Origin: JBLHZY01 sp050633265
GTDB lineage: Bacteria; Pseudomonadota; Alphaproteobacteria; Rhodobacterales; Rhodobacteraceae
Direction: 5' to 3'
NCBI GenBank assembly: GCA_050633265.1
Contig: JBOEGE010000005.1
Location: 620,001-684,000 of the forward strand
DNA: 64,000 nucleotides
The position numbers were made by a program, and so were the translations under genes. Under the pieces are notes generated by a model. The model worked only from the letters and a program-made list of their open reading frames with translations, was not told the DNA's origin and did no database searches. Positions 1 to 7,431 of the stretch are shown in pieces (positions within the stretch are counted from its first letter, which is position 1; the number at the start of each line of letters is the position of its first letter).

Positions 1-319
1 AGAGCTACACCTGATCGGCGCGCCCTTTCAAATCAAAGTCTGGGAGGCCTTGATGCATATCCCATCGGGCCACGTCACCACCTACTCTGAAATCGCAAAT
101 GCCATTGGCAGCCCCAATGCAAACCGCGCCGTCGGATCAGCCGTCGGGCGCAATCCCATCGGCTGGTTGATCCCCTGCCACCGCGCTTTGCGCAAATCCG
201 GCGGGCTTGGTGGCTATCACTGGGGCTTGCCAGTAAAACGCGCGATGCTCGCCTATGAGGCCGCGCGCCGGGATGCGCCAGCCCGCCCAATAGCCACGGG
301 CGAAACCACCGCCCCATAA
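1..319 (+). CDS. Methylated-DNA-protein cysteine methyltransferase domain (Ada/Ogt type), 5' truncated
   Basis: The reading frame is open from base 2, so the true start lies outside the window and about 105 C-terminal residues are visible. They form the DNA-binding and active-site domain of O6-alkylguanine-DNA alkyltransferases: the FQIKVWEAL helix, the SGHVTTYSEIA helix-turn-helix with its arginine finger region (NRAVGSAVG), and the active-site motif IPCHR, whose cysteine accepts the alkyl group irreversibly. The opening of the visible part (GAPFQIKVWEAL) is typical of Ada-like proteins that carry an N-terminal AraC-type domain. Whether this copy has that regulator half cannot be seen. It is followed by 99 bases and then a lipoprotein gene on the same strand, with no sign of coupling. 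Confidence 0.9.
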   Translation, partial: ELHLIGAPFQIKVWEALMHIPSGHVTTYSEIANAIGSPNANRAVGSAVGRNPIGWLIPCHRALRKSGGLGGYHWGLPVKRAMLAYEAARRDAPARPIATGETTAP

Positions 320-418
320 GCGAAATATCGCCGCAGAAACAATCGCCCCTAACAATTGCGCGCATCAACCCCATCTCTGAGGTAAAGCATTGCTATCAAT
401 ACCATAGAGGTTACCCAA

Positions 419-1069
419 ATGATCCGCACAACGACCGCCCTAACCCTCGCAGGCGCGCTTGCGCTTTCGGCCTGTTCTGATCCAGCCAATATGGCCAATG
501 GCGATAGCCGCGCCAAACAAGGGGCCATCACCGGCGCAATTGCGGGCGGCATTTTTGGCCTGAGCCGCGGCGGCGATGATGCGATCATCAAGGGCGCGGT
601 TGGGGCCGCTTTGGGCGCAGCCGTTGGCGGCGCGATCGGCAATCAGCTTGATAAGCAAGCGGGCGAGCTGCGCCAGGACCTGGGCAATGACGACGTTAAA
701 ATCGTCAACAATGGCAATGAGTTAATCGTAACCATGCCCCAAGACATCCTCTTTGCGACCGACAGCGCGGTTGTCAATTACGGGCTGCAAAGCGATTTAC
801 GCGCCCTCGCACAGAACTTGCAGAAATACCCTGATACAACCGTCGATGTTGTTGGCCACACCGACAATTCCGGCGCAGCTTCCTATAATCAGGATCTCTC
901 AGCCCGGCGCGCCAGCGCGGTTGCGACTTTGCTGATCGCCGATGGTGTCCGCTCCTCGCGCATTCGGGCTTATGGCGCAGGCGAAGACCGCCCCATCACA
1001 TCAAATCTAACCCCGGAAGGCCGCGCGCAGAACCGCCGGGTTGAGATCATCATTCGCCCAACCACCTGA
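419..1069 (+). CDS. OmpA-family outer-membrane lipoprotein (YiaD-like)
   Basis: This 216-residue protein begins with a lipoprotein signal peptide ending in the lipobox LSAC, with the lipidated cysteine at residue 19. A glycine-rich stretch at about residues 37-77 (GAITGAIAGGIFG, GAVGAALGAAVGGAIG) resembles a glycine-zipper membrane segment. The C-terminal half, about 100-212, is an OmpA-like peptidoglycan-binding domain: ILFATDSAVV, then VVGHTDNSG, LSARRASAV and NRRVEIII. The expected role is to tether the outer membrane to peptidoglycan. It stands alone, ending just before a good intrinsic terminator. This is the common YiaD architecture, and nothing in it looks unusual. Confidence 0.92.
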   Translation: MIRTTTALTLAGALALSACSDPANMANGDSRAKQGAITGAIAGGIFGLSRGGDDAIIKGAVGAALGAAVGGAIGNQLDKQAGELRQDLGNDDVKIVNNGNELIVTMPQDILFATDSAVVNYGLQSDLRALAQNLQKYPDTTVDVVGHTDNSGAASYNQDLSARRASAVATLLIADGVRSSRIRAYGAGEDRPITSNLTPEGRAQNRRVEIIIRPTT

Positions 1070-1090
1070 TATAAATAATAAATCCAAAAC

Positions 1091-1119
1091 AAAGGCCGGG
1101 GCATCACCCCCGGCCTTTT
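1091..1119 (+). terminator. Intrinsic terminator after the OmpA-like lipoprotein gene
   Basis: AAAGGCCGGGG and CCCCGGCCTTTT form an 11-base-pair stem around a short CATCA-type loop, starting about 20 bases after the stop codon. The U-tract is formed by the 3' end of the stem itself. Confidence 0.85.
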
Positions 1120-1198
1120 GCATTTCGCGATAGCCATTGAGCAATGCGCGCGGCGGTCATATATTCTGACCAATCGCCAACTGGCGTGAGGAGCCGCA

Positions 1199-1966
1199 AT
1201 GCCATTTCAGAAGATCACCCCCGAAAAGTTGAGCCATTCTGTTGTTCATCAGATCGAGAAACTGATCCTGCGCGGCATTCTGCGCCCCGGCGAGCGGCTT
1301 CCCTCTGAGCGGGATCTTGCAGAGCGGCTTGGCGTCTCGCGCCCCTCGTTAAGAGAGGCCATCGCAGAGCTGACGGCGCGCGGCCTTGTCACCACAAAAG
1401 CGGGCGCAGGCATCTTTGTTGCGGACGTTCTTGGCACAGGGTTTTCGCCCGCCTTGATCCAGCTTTTCGCCAGCCACGATGAGGCGGTTTTTGACTACAT
1501 CGCCTTTCGCCGCGATCTTGAGGGGCTTGCCGCCGAACGCGCCGCCCATATGGCCTCGGACGCAGATTTGGCAACGATTGCAGCGATTTACGCCAAGATG
1601 GAAGCCGCCCACGCCAAGCGCAATCCTACGGACGAAGCCCGGCTTGATGCGGAATTTCACCTCTCGATCATCGAGGCATCCCACAACGTTGTGATGCTGC
1701 ATATGATGCGGGCGATGTTTGAATTGCTGCGCGAGGGCGTCTTTTACAACCGCTCTGTGATGTTCAAATTGCGGACCACCCGCGAGGCCTTGCTGGAACA
1801 ACACCGCGCCATTCACGAGGCCATTCAGGCCCGCGATCCAAAGCGCGCGCGCGCCGCTGTTGAGGCGCATCTGACCTATGTTGAAACGGCCCTGAGCGAT
1901 CAGCGCAAGATCGAGCAAAACGAAGAGATCGCCAAGCTGCGTCTTCAACAAGAAACCAGCCGATAA
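1199..1966 (+). CDS. GntR/FadR-subfamily transcriptional regulator with FCD domain
   Basis: This 255-residue regulator has an N-terminal winged helix at about 8-75 (GERLPSERDLAERLGVSRPS and a turn into the KAGAGIFV wing). A helical FCD effector domain at about 90-235 carries the D-x4-H metal-ligand pattern in DAEFHLSI, plus later histidines in HRAIHEA and AHL. The family responds to small organic acids such as lactate, pyruvate, glycolate or sugar acids. It looks close to PdhR/LldR-type proteins, but no catabolic gene is adjacent, so its target is unknown. The GAGGAG ribosome-binding site sits 5-10 bases before the ATG. It converges on the ATP synthase operon across a shared terminator. Confidence 0.9.
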   Translation: MPFQKITPEKLSHSVVHQIEKLILRGILRPGERLPSERDLAERLGVSRPSLREAIAELTARGLVTTKAGAGIFVADVLGTGFSPALIQLFASHDEAVFDYIAFRRDLEGLAAERAAHMASDADLATIAAIYAKMEAAHAKRNPTDEARLDAEFHLSIIEASHNVVMLHMMRAMFELLREGVFYNRSVMFKLRTTREALLEQHRAIHEAIQARDPKRARAAVEAHLTYVETALSDQRKIEQNEEIAKLRLQQETSR

Positions 1967-1980
1967 AGCCGAAACTTTAA

Positions 1981-2010
1981 AAAACCGGCGCTCTTTCGAG
2001 GCCGGTTTTT
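1981..2010. terminator. Bidirectional terminator between the GntR regulator and the F0 operon
   Basis: AAAACCGGC and GCCGGTTTTT pair around an 11-base loop. With A- and T-runs on both sides it can terminate both the regulator gene and the ATP synthase operon, which converge here. Confidence 0.85.
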
Positions 2011-2036
2011 AAAATCTTTAAAGTTTTTAAAGCCGC

Positions 2037-2603
2037 TTAATGAAGCTTGGCGCCAACTGTTTTGATCGACTCGTCGATCAATTTGTTCGCGTCTGTCGCT
2101 GTCATCTGTTTGGCGATCACATCGCGCGCTGCATTGATCGCAACTTTGATCGCTGTATCGCGGACTTCTTTGATCGCGCCCTTTTGGGCCGAAACGATCT
2201 GCTCTTCTGCCGCGGCCAGACGGCGCGCGATAGATTTCTTCAGCTCTTCATTGGCTTCGATCCCTGCAAGACGCGCCTCTTCTTTGGCATGTGCAACGAT
2301 GCGATCCGCTTGCGCAGAGACTTCTTTTTGCTTGCGCTCATAAGAGGCCAAAAGCGTTTGGGCTTCTTCGCGCAAAACACGCGCCTCGTTGAGATCAGAG
2401 GTGATATCCTCGGCGCGTTTGTCCAGAAGGCCTGCGATCATGCCGGGCACTTTGAAGTAAGCCAAGATCGCAAGGAACAGCAGGAACGAGAGCAGCACAA
2501 CAAAGTTTGTGTTGCCCAGCGAGAGGAATGGGCCAGAGGCCGCAGCTGCCGGACTTGCGGCCAAAAGGGCGGCAACGATTGCGAAGTTTTTCATCGTGCT
2601 CAT
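2037..2603 (-). CDS. atpF: ATP synthase F0 subunit b
   Basis: The 188-residue b subunit is the peripheral stalk of F0. It has a short hydrophobic, Ala-rich N-terminal segment, one membrane helix at about 32-52 (NFVVLLSFLLFLAILAYF), then a long charged coiled coil rich in Ala, Glu, Lys and Arg that reaches up to F1. It is the last gene of the F0 operon, overlapping the preceding b' gene by 4 bases (ATGA). The residue pattern LLDKRAEDITSDLNEA is characteristic of b rather than b'. The F1 genes are not in the window, as is usual in Rhodobacterales, where F0 and F1 operons are separate. Confidence 0.95.
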   Translation of the reverse strand: MSTMKNFAIVAALLAASPAAAASGPFLSLGNTNFVVLLSFLLFLAILAYFKVPGMIAGLLDKRAEDITSDLNEARVLREEAQTLLASYERKQKEVSAQADRIVAHAKEEARLAGIEANEELKKSIARRLAAAEEQIVSAQKGAIKEVRDTAIKVAINAARDVIAKQMTATDANKLIDESIKTVGAKLH

Positions 2604-3220
2604 CCTTTCAACCGGGCTGTAACGGCGGCGGTGATCGTTTTGGCATCTGCCTTGCCACCAAGGGAGGCAACGATCTCTTTCGCTGTGTCTTTGGCAACAA
2701 CCTTCACCGCATCCATTGCATTGGCGCGGATCTCGTTGATCGCCACTTCCGATTCCGCTGCTTTCGCGGCGATTTCGGCATCGGCCTTTGCAATCGCGGC
2801 ATTCAGCTCGCCCTGCATTTCGGCCTTGGCCTCGGCTACGATCCCATGCGCCTGCGCGCGGGCATCGGCCAAAGCCTTGTTATAAGCGTCTTCGGCCTCA
2901 AGAGCCTTGAGCTTGAATTCTTCAGCCGCTGAAATATCGCTTGTGATCGTGCCTTGGCGTTCGGACAAAACCGAAGCGATCCGCGGCAGCGCAATGCGAG
3001 ACAGCACCAGATAGATGGCAACTAGGGTAACCAGCAGCCAGAAAATCTGGTTGGGGAAGGTCGAGAAGTCGAGCTGTGGCATGCCAACAGATTCGGCTCC
3101 ATGCCCGCCAGCAGCAGCCCCATGTGCAGCATCCGCTGCGTGGCCCGCAGCATCCGCGCCATGCGACGTGGCTTCGGCAGTATGTGTTGCGGCATCAGCC
3201 GCGTGCGTGTCGTTCGCCAT
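2600..3220 (-). CDS. atpX: ATP synthase F0 subunit b' (second b-type stalk subunit)
   Basis: This 206-residue b-type subunit pairs with AtpF to make a heterodimeric stalk, as in photosynthetic bacteria and many alphaproteobacteria. A His/Ala-rich low-complexity N terminus of about 45 residues (repeats of AADAATHTAEA type) precedes the membrane helix (FPNQIFWLLVTLVAIYLVLS) and a long coiled coil. I chose the ATG at 3220 because a GGAG ribosome-binding site lies 7 bases upstream; a TTG four codons earlier is also in frame. It lies between atpE and atpF and overlaps atpF by 4 bases. The His-rich extension is longer than typical for b' and its purpose is not evident. Confidence 0.93.
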   Translation of the reverse strand: MANDTHAADAATHTAEATSHGADAAGHAADAAHGAAAGGHGAESVGMPQLDFSTFPNQIFWLLVTLVAIYLVLSRIALPRIASVLSERQGTITSDISAAEEFKLKALEAEDAYNKALADARAQAHGIVAEAKAEMQGELNAAIAKADAEIAAKAAESEVAINEIRANAMDAVKVVAKDTAKEIVASLGGKADAKTITAAVTARLKG

Positions 3221-3298
3221 GACGTTCTCCAATGACCCAAATTACACCGGGTGGAAGCGGTTGCGCCCCCACCCGGCCGTAAGGATGGTTCTGAAGTC

Positions 3299-3535
3299 TT
3301 AAACGGCGAACATAAGCAGAAGCGCAACGAGGAACGCGAAGATCCCCAGAGCTTCGGCAAACGCGATACCGATGAAGAGTGTCGCCGTTTGTGCAGCAGC
3401 TGCTGATGGGTTGCGCAACGCGCCTGACAAGAAGTTGCCAGCGACGTGACCAACACCGATAGCGGCAGCGCCGGAACCGATTGCGGCCAGGCCTGCGCCG
3501 ATGAATTGACCCATTTGTGCGATATCGCCTTCCAT
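3299..3535 (-). CDS. atpE: ATP synthase F0 subunit c (rotor ring)
   Basis: A 78-residue hairpin of two membrane helices joined by the polar loop ALRNPSAA. The proton-carrying carboxylate is Glu61 in AFAEALGIF. There is no sodium-ligand signature around it (no Gln at the first-helix position or Ser/Thr next to the carboxylate), so a proton ring is expected. A strong AAGGAG site precedes the ATG. As the most abundant F0 subunit it has clear spacers on both sides, 49 bases from atpB and 78 to atpX. Confidence 0.97.
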   Translation of the reverse strand: MEGDIAQMGQFIGAGLAAIGSGAAAIGVGHVAGNFLSGALRNPSAAAAQTATLFIGIAFAEALGIFAFLVALLLMFAV

Positions 3536-3584
3536 GTCCGTATCTCCTTACGATGGATTAAATAAAATAGTGTGGCTTCAGACC

Positions 3585-4388
3585 TTAGTGAGCGGGGTGC
3601 AGAGCATCCTTAAGATACACGCAGGTCAGAATGGTGAACACGTAAGCCTGGATAAAGGCCACGAGAACTTCGAGAGCATAGACCGCCGAGATCGCGAAGA
3701 TCGGGATGAAGCTAAACAGCCCCAACGCACCGGCAAAGCCTGCAAATACTTTGATAACAGCGTGACCCGCCATAACGTTGCCAGCAAGCCGGATCGAATG
3801 GCTCACGGGGCGTACGAAATACGAGATCAGCTCGATGATTGCCAGAACCGGGCGCAAGGCCAGCGGCGCCGAAGCAACCCAAAAGAGGCTCAGAAACTTG
3901 GTGCCGTTTTTGACAAAGCCAAGCACTGTAACAGTCACAAAAACCAGCCCAGCAAGGATCGCTGTTACGGCGATATGGGAGGTGGTTGTGAAGGACATCG
4001 GCAAAAGGCCCAAGAAGTTGGCCAGCACGATGAACATGAACAAGGTCATGATATATGGGAAGAATTTAACGCCGTCTTTGCCGGCAACATCCTCAACCAT
4101 CTTATAAACAAAGCCATACGCCAGCTCGCCAACCGACTGAATGCGGCTTGGAACGATCGCGCGGCCGCGTGTGCCAACAACCAAAAGAAGGATCAGCGCA
4201 AGAACCGTCACCCCCATCCAAAGCGTAACATTTGTCGGCGTGTACCAGTGGATCACATCGCCGCCAAACAAAGGCGTCACGATGAACTGATCCATCGGAT
4301 GGATCGCAAGGCCAGAATTCGCAGGCTGCAACAATACCGCCGCAATCGCGACCAATACCAATGCGAGAATAAGAAGTATCTTGCCCAT
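3585..4388 (-). CDS. atpB: ATP synthase F0 subunit a
   Basis: This 267-residue membrane stator provides the proton half-channels. The essential arginine is Arg200 in SHSIRLAGNVMAGH, matching the family motif around E. coli aArg210, and several hydrophobic helices follow it through the C terminus (VLEVLVAFIQAYVFTILT). An early periplasmic/N-terminal segment contains HPMDQFIV, common to alphaproteobacterial a subunits. AAGGAA lies upstream of the ATG. It is the second gene of the operon, 37 bases after atpI. Confidence 0.97.
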   Translation of the reverse strand: MGKILLILALVLVAIAAVLLQPANSGLAIHPMDQFIVTPLFGGDVIHWYTPTNVTLWMGVTVLALILLLVVGTRGRAIVPSRIQSVGELAYGFVYKMVEDVAGKDGVKFFPYIMTLFMFIVLANFLGLLPMSFTTTSHIAVTAILAGLVFVTVTVLGFVKNGTKFLSLFWVASAPLALRPVLAIIELISYFVRPVSHSIRLAGNVMAGHAVIKVFAGFAGALGLFSFIPIFAISAVYALEVLVAFIQAYVFTILTCVYLKDALHPAH

Positions 4389-4425
4389 GCCGATCCGTTC
4401 CTTTGCTCAAGATGCGCGCAGCACC

Positions 4426-4755
4426 CTAATCTGTATCATCCTCAGCAGGGGCTGCCCCCGCCGCATTCTGCTGGATCTCATTTGCAGTGCGCATCATCGT
4501 CTTGATGCCCGCCGCGAAACCCAAAAACACGAACAGAATTAGAAAGATGGGCATCGTCCCCAACAGGCGATCAAGCCCATATCCAACTCCAAAACCAATG
4601 CCCAAACCAGCCACCAGTTCGATCACCATGCGCCATGCCATATTGGCCTGCGAATAATGCTCTTCGCTCTCATGTTTGGCAGGCTTGCCGCCCTTTGCCG
4701 CTTTGATCCGCGCATCCAGTGCCGCGAGGCGCTCCTTATCGCTTGGATCAATCAT
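4426..4755 (-). CDS. atpI: ATP synthase assembly protein I
   Basis: A 109-residue protein with a charged N-terminal 45 residues, then two membrane helices (VIELVAGLGIGFGVGYGLD and IFLILFVFLGFAAGIKT) and an acidic tail. AtpI proteins help assemble the c ring and may handle Mg2+. The GxGFGxGYxLD motif and its place as first gene of the F0 operon are both typical. The family is poorly conserved, but the context makes the assignment secure. Confidence 0.93.
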   Translation of the reverse strand: MIDPSDKERLAALDARIKAAKGGKPAKHESEEHYSQANMAWRMVIELVAGLGIGFGVGYGLDRLLGTMPIFLILFVFLGFAAGIKTMMRTANEIQQNAAGAAPAEDDTD

Positions 4756-4784
4756 GCAAATATTGCCCCCATGAGCTTGGCGCG

Positions 4785-4813
4785 AACCTAGAAACCAACG
4801 CGCCCCAAGTCAA
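4785..4813 (-). promoter_or_regulatory. Predicted sigma-70 promoter of the F0 operon
   Basis: On the minus strand TTGACT (4813-4808) and TAGGTT (4790-4785) are separated by exactly 17 bases, about 30 bases before the atpI ATG. The -35 box is one base off consensus and the -10 box is weaker. It was found by eye only. Confidence 0.45.
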
Positions 4814-4936
4814 CCAGCAAAGCGCCCCAAACAAAGAGGCGTAACCAGCTGAAAAACAACAAGATTAAATCCAAACCGCGCGCGCTCGATCTGCTCGCCC
4901 CGCGCCATTTCCCCATTTCAACCAGAATCCCTACAT

Positions 4937-4952
4937 TCAACCATTTGGTTGA
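4937..4952. promoter_or_regulatory. Probable ArsR-type operator upstream of the 5017 gene
   Basis: TCAACCA-TT-TGGTTGA is a perfect inverted repeat (7-base arms, 2-base centre) centred about 72 bases before the ArsR start codon. From memory, CAACCA-type dyads precede ArsR genes of this subfamily, which suggests autorepression. No experimental evidence is available here. Confidence 0.6.
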
Positions 4953-5016
4953 TCTTTGCCGCCAAAACCCGCATCCCTAAAGCAATTCCGCCCCATGCCG
5001 CCCAAAGGCCCCGCCC

Positions 5017-5340
5017 ATGACCCATAGCCTCGACACAAGCTTTGCCGCCCTCGCCGATCCAACCCGGCGCGCGATCCTGATGATGCTGCTTGAGGATGAC
5101 ATGGCCGTAACGGATGTCGCAGAACCCTTCGAGATGTCGCTTGCCGCCATCTCAAAACACCTCACCATCCTCGCCAATGCCGGCCTCATCTCGCAGGAAA
5201 AACGCGGCCGGGTGAAATGGTGCAAACTTGAACCAGAAGCCCTGCGCCCCGCCTCCATCTGGATGCAAAGCTTCGGCCAATTCGAAGCGCTCGATCTTGA
5301 TGCCTTCGAGCGCTTCCTCGATACAGAGCTCACGCCCTGA
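5017..5340 (+). CDS. ArsR-family (SmtB-like) winged-helix transcriptional repressor
   Basis: A 107-residue single-domain winged helix. The opening LDTSFAALADPTRRAIL, the recognition region EPFEMSLAAISKHLTIL and the wing RGRVKWCKLEPEAL are diagnostic of the ArsR subfamily usually paired with an SRPBCC/AHSA1 (Hsp90-activator-like) protein. Only one cysteine is present and there is no metal-binding CxC, so metal sensing is unlikely. The usual SRPBCC partner is absent: the next gene is an opposite-strand exporter, which leaves this repressor orphaned. A palindromic operator candidate lies at 4937-4952. Confidence 0.88.
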   Translation: MTHSLDTSFAALADPTRRAILMMLLEDDMAVTDVAEPFEMSLAAISKHLTILANAGLISQEKRGRVKWCKLEPEALRPASIWMQSFGQFEALDLDAFERFLDTELTP

Positions 5341-5351
5341 TTTCACAGTTG

Positions 5352-5400
5352 CCCTAAATATCCTCGGGGGGCGCGCAGCGCGGGGGCAGACAGCCCCCTC
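5352..5400. repeat. Rhodobacterial-type intergenic palindromic element / terminator
   Basis: The stretch after CCCTAAATATCCTCGG contains two nested palindromes, GCGC-GCA-GCGC and GGGGGC-AGACA-GCCCCC (stem 5382-5387 with 5393-5398). It lies between the convergent ArsR and EamA genes. Elements of this style, an AAATA-type lead followed by a G-rich hairpin, recur between genes in Rhodobacteraceae genomes as I remember them. A second look-alike is at 10005-10043. It probably also acts as a bidirectional terminator. Confidence 0.5.
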
Positions 5401-5414
5401 CAACGCCAAACCGC

Positions 5415-6305
5415 TCACTCATCCTTCAAAAGCATCCACAAGGCGACAATCGTCAAAACAAGCCCCGCCAATATCCCAACCGGCGGCACCCCATTGCCAA
5501 AGGCGATCTCCCACAAAATAACCCAAGACGGCGCCAAATACGTATAAGCCAGAACTTTCGCCGAAGGCAGGCGCAGCGTCGCATATTGCATCAATGTGAA
5601 TGTCCCAGACCCGGCCACCAAAGATGTATAGGCAATCGTGATCCAAACCATCGGGCTTAACGCGGCCCAATCTGTCGCCAAAACATCCCGCCAGCCATAG
5701 GCCAACACAATAAAGAACGCCGCGACCAACATCGCACAAGTATAAGCAAAAGGATGCTCGCCGCGATTGAGAAAGCGCGAAAGCGGCGTCCAAAGCGCGT
5801 GGCTCACACAGCCCCAAAAGAAAATCGCCTCACCCGGCCCAATCCGAAACGCCAAAAGCGCATCCATATCCGCGCGAAAAATAACCCAAAGCGCCCCCCC
5901 CCCGCCAATCGCCAAAGCAAGCGCCATACGCGCCGTGGTGATCTGGCGCATCAAAATCCAGCCAAACACCGCGCTCATCACAGGCGTCAGGGTAAACACC
6001 GCCGCCGAAGAAACCGGCGCAGCTGTCTTCAACCCCTCAAACATCAACACAAAATAAATCGCGAGGAAAAACCCAAGCAGCCCATAGCGCCACGGCGCGC
6101 GAAACGTCGCCCGGCTCATATGCCCGGTTGCCAAAGCCAGCGCCCCCATCACGCAAGCCGCAATCGCAAAGCGCAGCGTATTCAGCGCAATCGGCGCGAT
6201 CTCATTGGCGACCATACTGCCAAGCGAAAACGAGCCCGCAACAAGCGCCGAAAACGCCAGCATCGCAAAATGCCCGCGCCGCGCTTGGCGTCTGCGCTCT
6301 GACAT
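5415..6305 (-). CDS. EamA/DMT-superfamily membrane transporter
   Basis: About 296 residues with ten predicted membrane helices arranged as two EamA repeats, for example MLAFSALVAGSFSLGSMV, then FFLAIYFVLMFEGLK, SSAAVFTLTPVMSAVFGW and, in the second half, YTSLVAGSGTFTLMQY and VLAYTYLAPSWVILWE. EamA proteins are mostly metabolite or amino-acid exporters, and the substrate cannot be read from sequence. I prefer the ATG at 6305 because GAGGG sits just upstream; an in-frame ATG at 6368 lacks a ribosome-binding site. It follows a LysR gene on the same strand, and two palindromic half-sites fill the gap, so LysR control is likely. Confidence 0.87.
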   Translation of the reverse strand: MSERRRQARRGHFAMLAFSALVAGSFSLGSMVANEIAPIALNTLRFAIAACVMGALALATGHMSRATFRAPWRYGLLGFFLAIYFVLMFEGLKTAAPVSSAAVFTLTPVMSAVFGWILMRQITTARMALALAIGGGGALWVIFRADMDALLAFRIGPGEAIFFWGCVSHALWTPLSRFLNRGEHPFAYTCAMLVAAFFIVLAYGWRDVLATDWAALSPMVWITIAYTSLVAGSGTFTLMQYATLRLPSAKVLAYTYLAPSWVILWEIAFGNGVPPVGILAGLVLTIVALWMLLKDE

Positions 6306-6384
6306 ATCGCCCTCAATTGCTGCGCTCAAACCCGCCTCAGGCATTGCCACTAAATCCTTGCTGTGCATGCGCGCGATACATTAC

Positions 6385-6422
6385 CGCGCATTCGCGCATT
6401 ATCCCTACTGCGCATTCGCGCA
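6385..6422. promoter_or_regulatory. Tandem palindromic sites between the LysR and EamA genes
   Basis: Two copies of GCGCATTCGCGCA start at 6386 and 6410, 24 bases apart. Each is itself a dyad of the form (T)GCGC-N4-GCGC(A). The second copy overlaps the end of the LysR coding region. Two aligned dyads about two helical turns apart in front of the exporter look like a regulator binding site, possibly for the adjacent LysR protein. Confidence 0.45.
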
Positions 6423-7301
6423 AGGCCACTCCTTCGCGCGCTCCTTTAGAAAAGCAAGGAAAGTCTGAACCTTAGGCGTCCGGTGCAAATCAACATGCGT
6501 CACAATCCAGCTCGGCCCGACCCATTCTTCGCGGCTCGGCATCACCTCAACCAAATCAGGATCGCGCTTGGCCAACCACATCGGCAAGAACCCAATGCCA
6601 ACCCCTTGTTTTACCGCGCAATATCCCGCCTCAATCCCAGCAGTGCGATAAATCACCTGCTCGCGGGCAATATTCTCGCGCATCCAAATATCAAACGGCG
6701 CGCGGCTGTCTTCAAAATCACTGCCAACGAAATAATGCGATTTCAGCGCCTCATCATCGCCCGGAACCCCATGCTTTTCCAAATAATCCCGGTGCGCATA
6801 AAGCGCCATATGCTGGCGGTAAAACGGCTGAACAACATTGTCCGGCTCTTGCGGGGCCGTCCCCGCCCGGATCGCCACATGCGCCTCACCATACTCAAGC
6901 CGAAACACGCGCGTATCGGTCAAATAACGGATGATAACCTCTGGATGCTCGGCCTGAAAATCCGCCAAGACCGGCGTCAACAGCTTGGCCATGCCCGGCA
7001 AAGAGGTCAGCACCAAATCCCCCGAAACCGCCTCTCCGCGCCCACGTATCCGGCTAACCAACTGCGTAAATTGATCCTCCGTCGCCTGCGCCACACCAAA
7101 CAGATCGGTGCCCGCCTCTGTCGAGGTATAGCCCCGCGCATGACGCTGAAACAGCTTCACCCCAAGCCGCGCCTCAAGCGCATCCACATGGCGGATCACC
7201 GTTGCATGATGCACGCCAAGCGCCTCGGCCGCCCCGCTCACTGTCCCGCGCCGGGCGACCTGATAAGCCGTGCGAATTTCATCCCAATTGTCCAAAGCCA
7301 T
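6405..7301 (-). CDS. LysR-family transcriptional regulator
   Basis: About 298 residues. An N-terminal winged helix at about 1-60 contains the LysR helix-turn-helix RRGTVSGAAEALGVHHATVI followed by RHVDALEARLGVKLFQR. The rest is a periplasmic-binding-protein-like effector domain (GDLVLTSLPGMAKLLTPVL, then FLPMWLAKRDPDLVEV). The HHATVIRHVDALE form is typical of a LysR subgroup that activates transport or cell-surface genes in Rhodobacterales. The ATG at 7301 fits better than one nine codons earlier. It is co-directional with the EamA exporter, ending 99 bases before that gene's chosen start. Confidence 0.9.
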   Translation of the reverse strand: MALDNWDEIRTAYQVARRGTVSGAAEALGVHHATVIRHVDALEARLGVKLFQRHARGYTSTEAGTDLFGVAQATEDQFTQLVSRIRGRGEAVSGDLVLTSLPGMAKLLTPVLADFQAEHPEVIIRYLTDTRVFRLEYGEAHVAIRAGTAPQEPDNVVQPFYRQHMALYAHRDYLEKHGVPGDDEALKSHYFVGSDFEDSRAPFDIWMRENIAREQVIYRTAGIEAGYCAVKQGVGIGFLPMWLAKRDPDLVEVMPSREEWVGPSWIVTHVDLHRTPKVQTFLAFLKERAKEWPCANAQ

Positions 7302-7431
7302 AGCAACTGCCCACCTGTGCATTCGCAAACAATAAGGCGCCAGTTAGCCCCCTTACGTTCATCAGCGCAAGTATTTTCCGCACCGAACCGCGAATAACAG
7401 CGCCAAATCCTGCATCAATGCACAGGCGCAC

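Noticed and set aside
2040..2885. 281-codon plus-strand frame opposite atpF and atpX
   Set aside because: Antisense shadow of two clear subunit genes; cysteine- and phenylalanine-rich nonsense composition.
3534..4505. 323-codon frame on the plus strand opposite the ATP synthase genes
   Set aside because: It is the antisense shadow of atpB and atpI, rich in residues typical of reverse-strand translation, with no ribosome-binding site.
5017..5340. Metal-sensing ArsR
   Set aside because: It lacks a CxC or other metal-binding cysteine cluster and matches the SRPBCC-linked subfamily.
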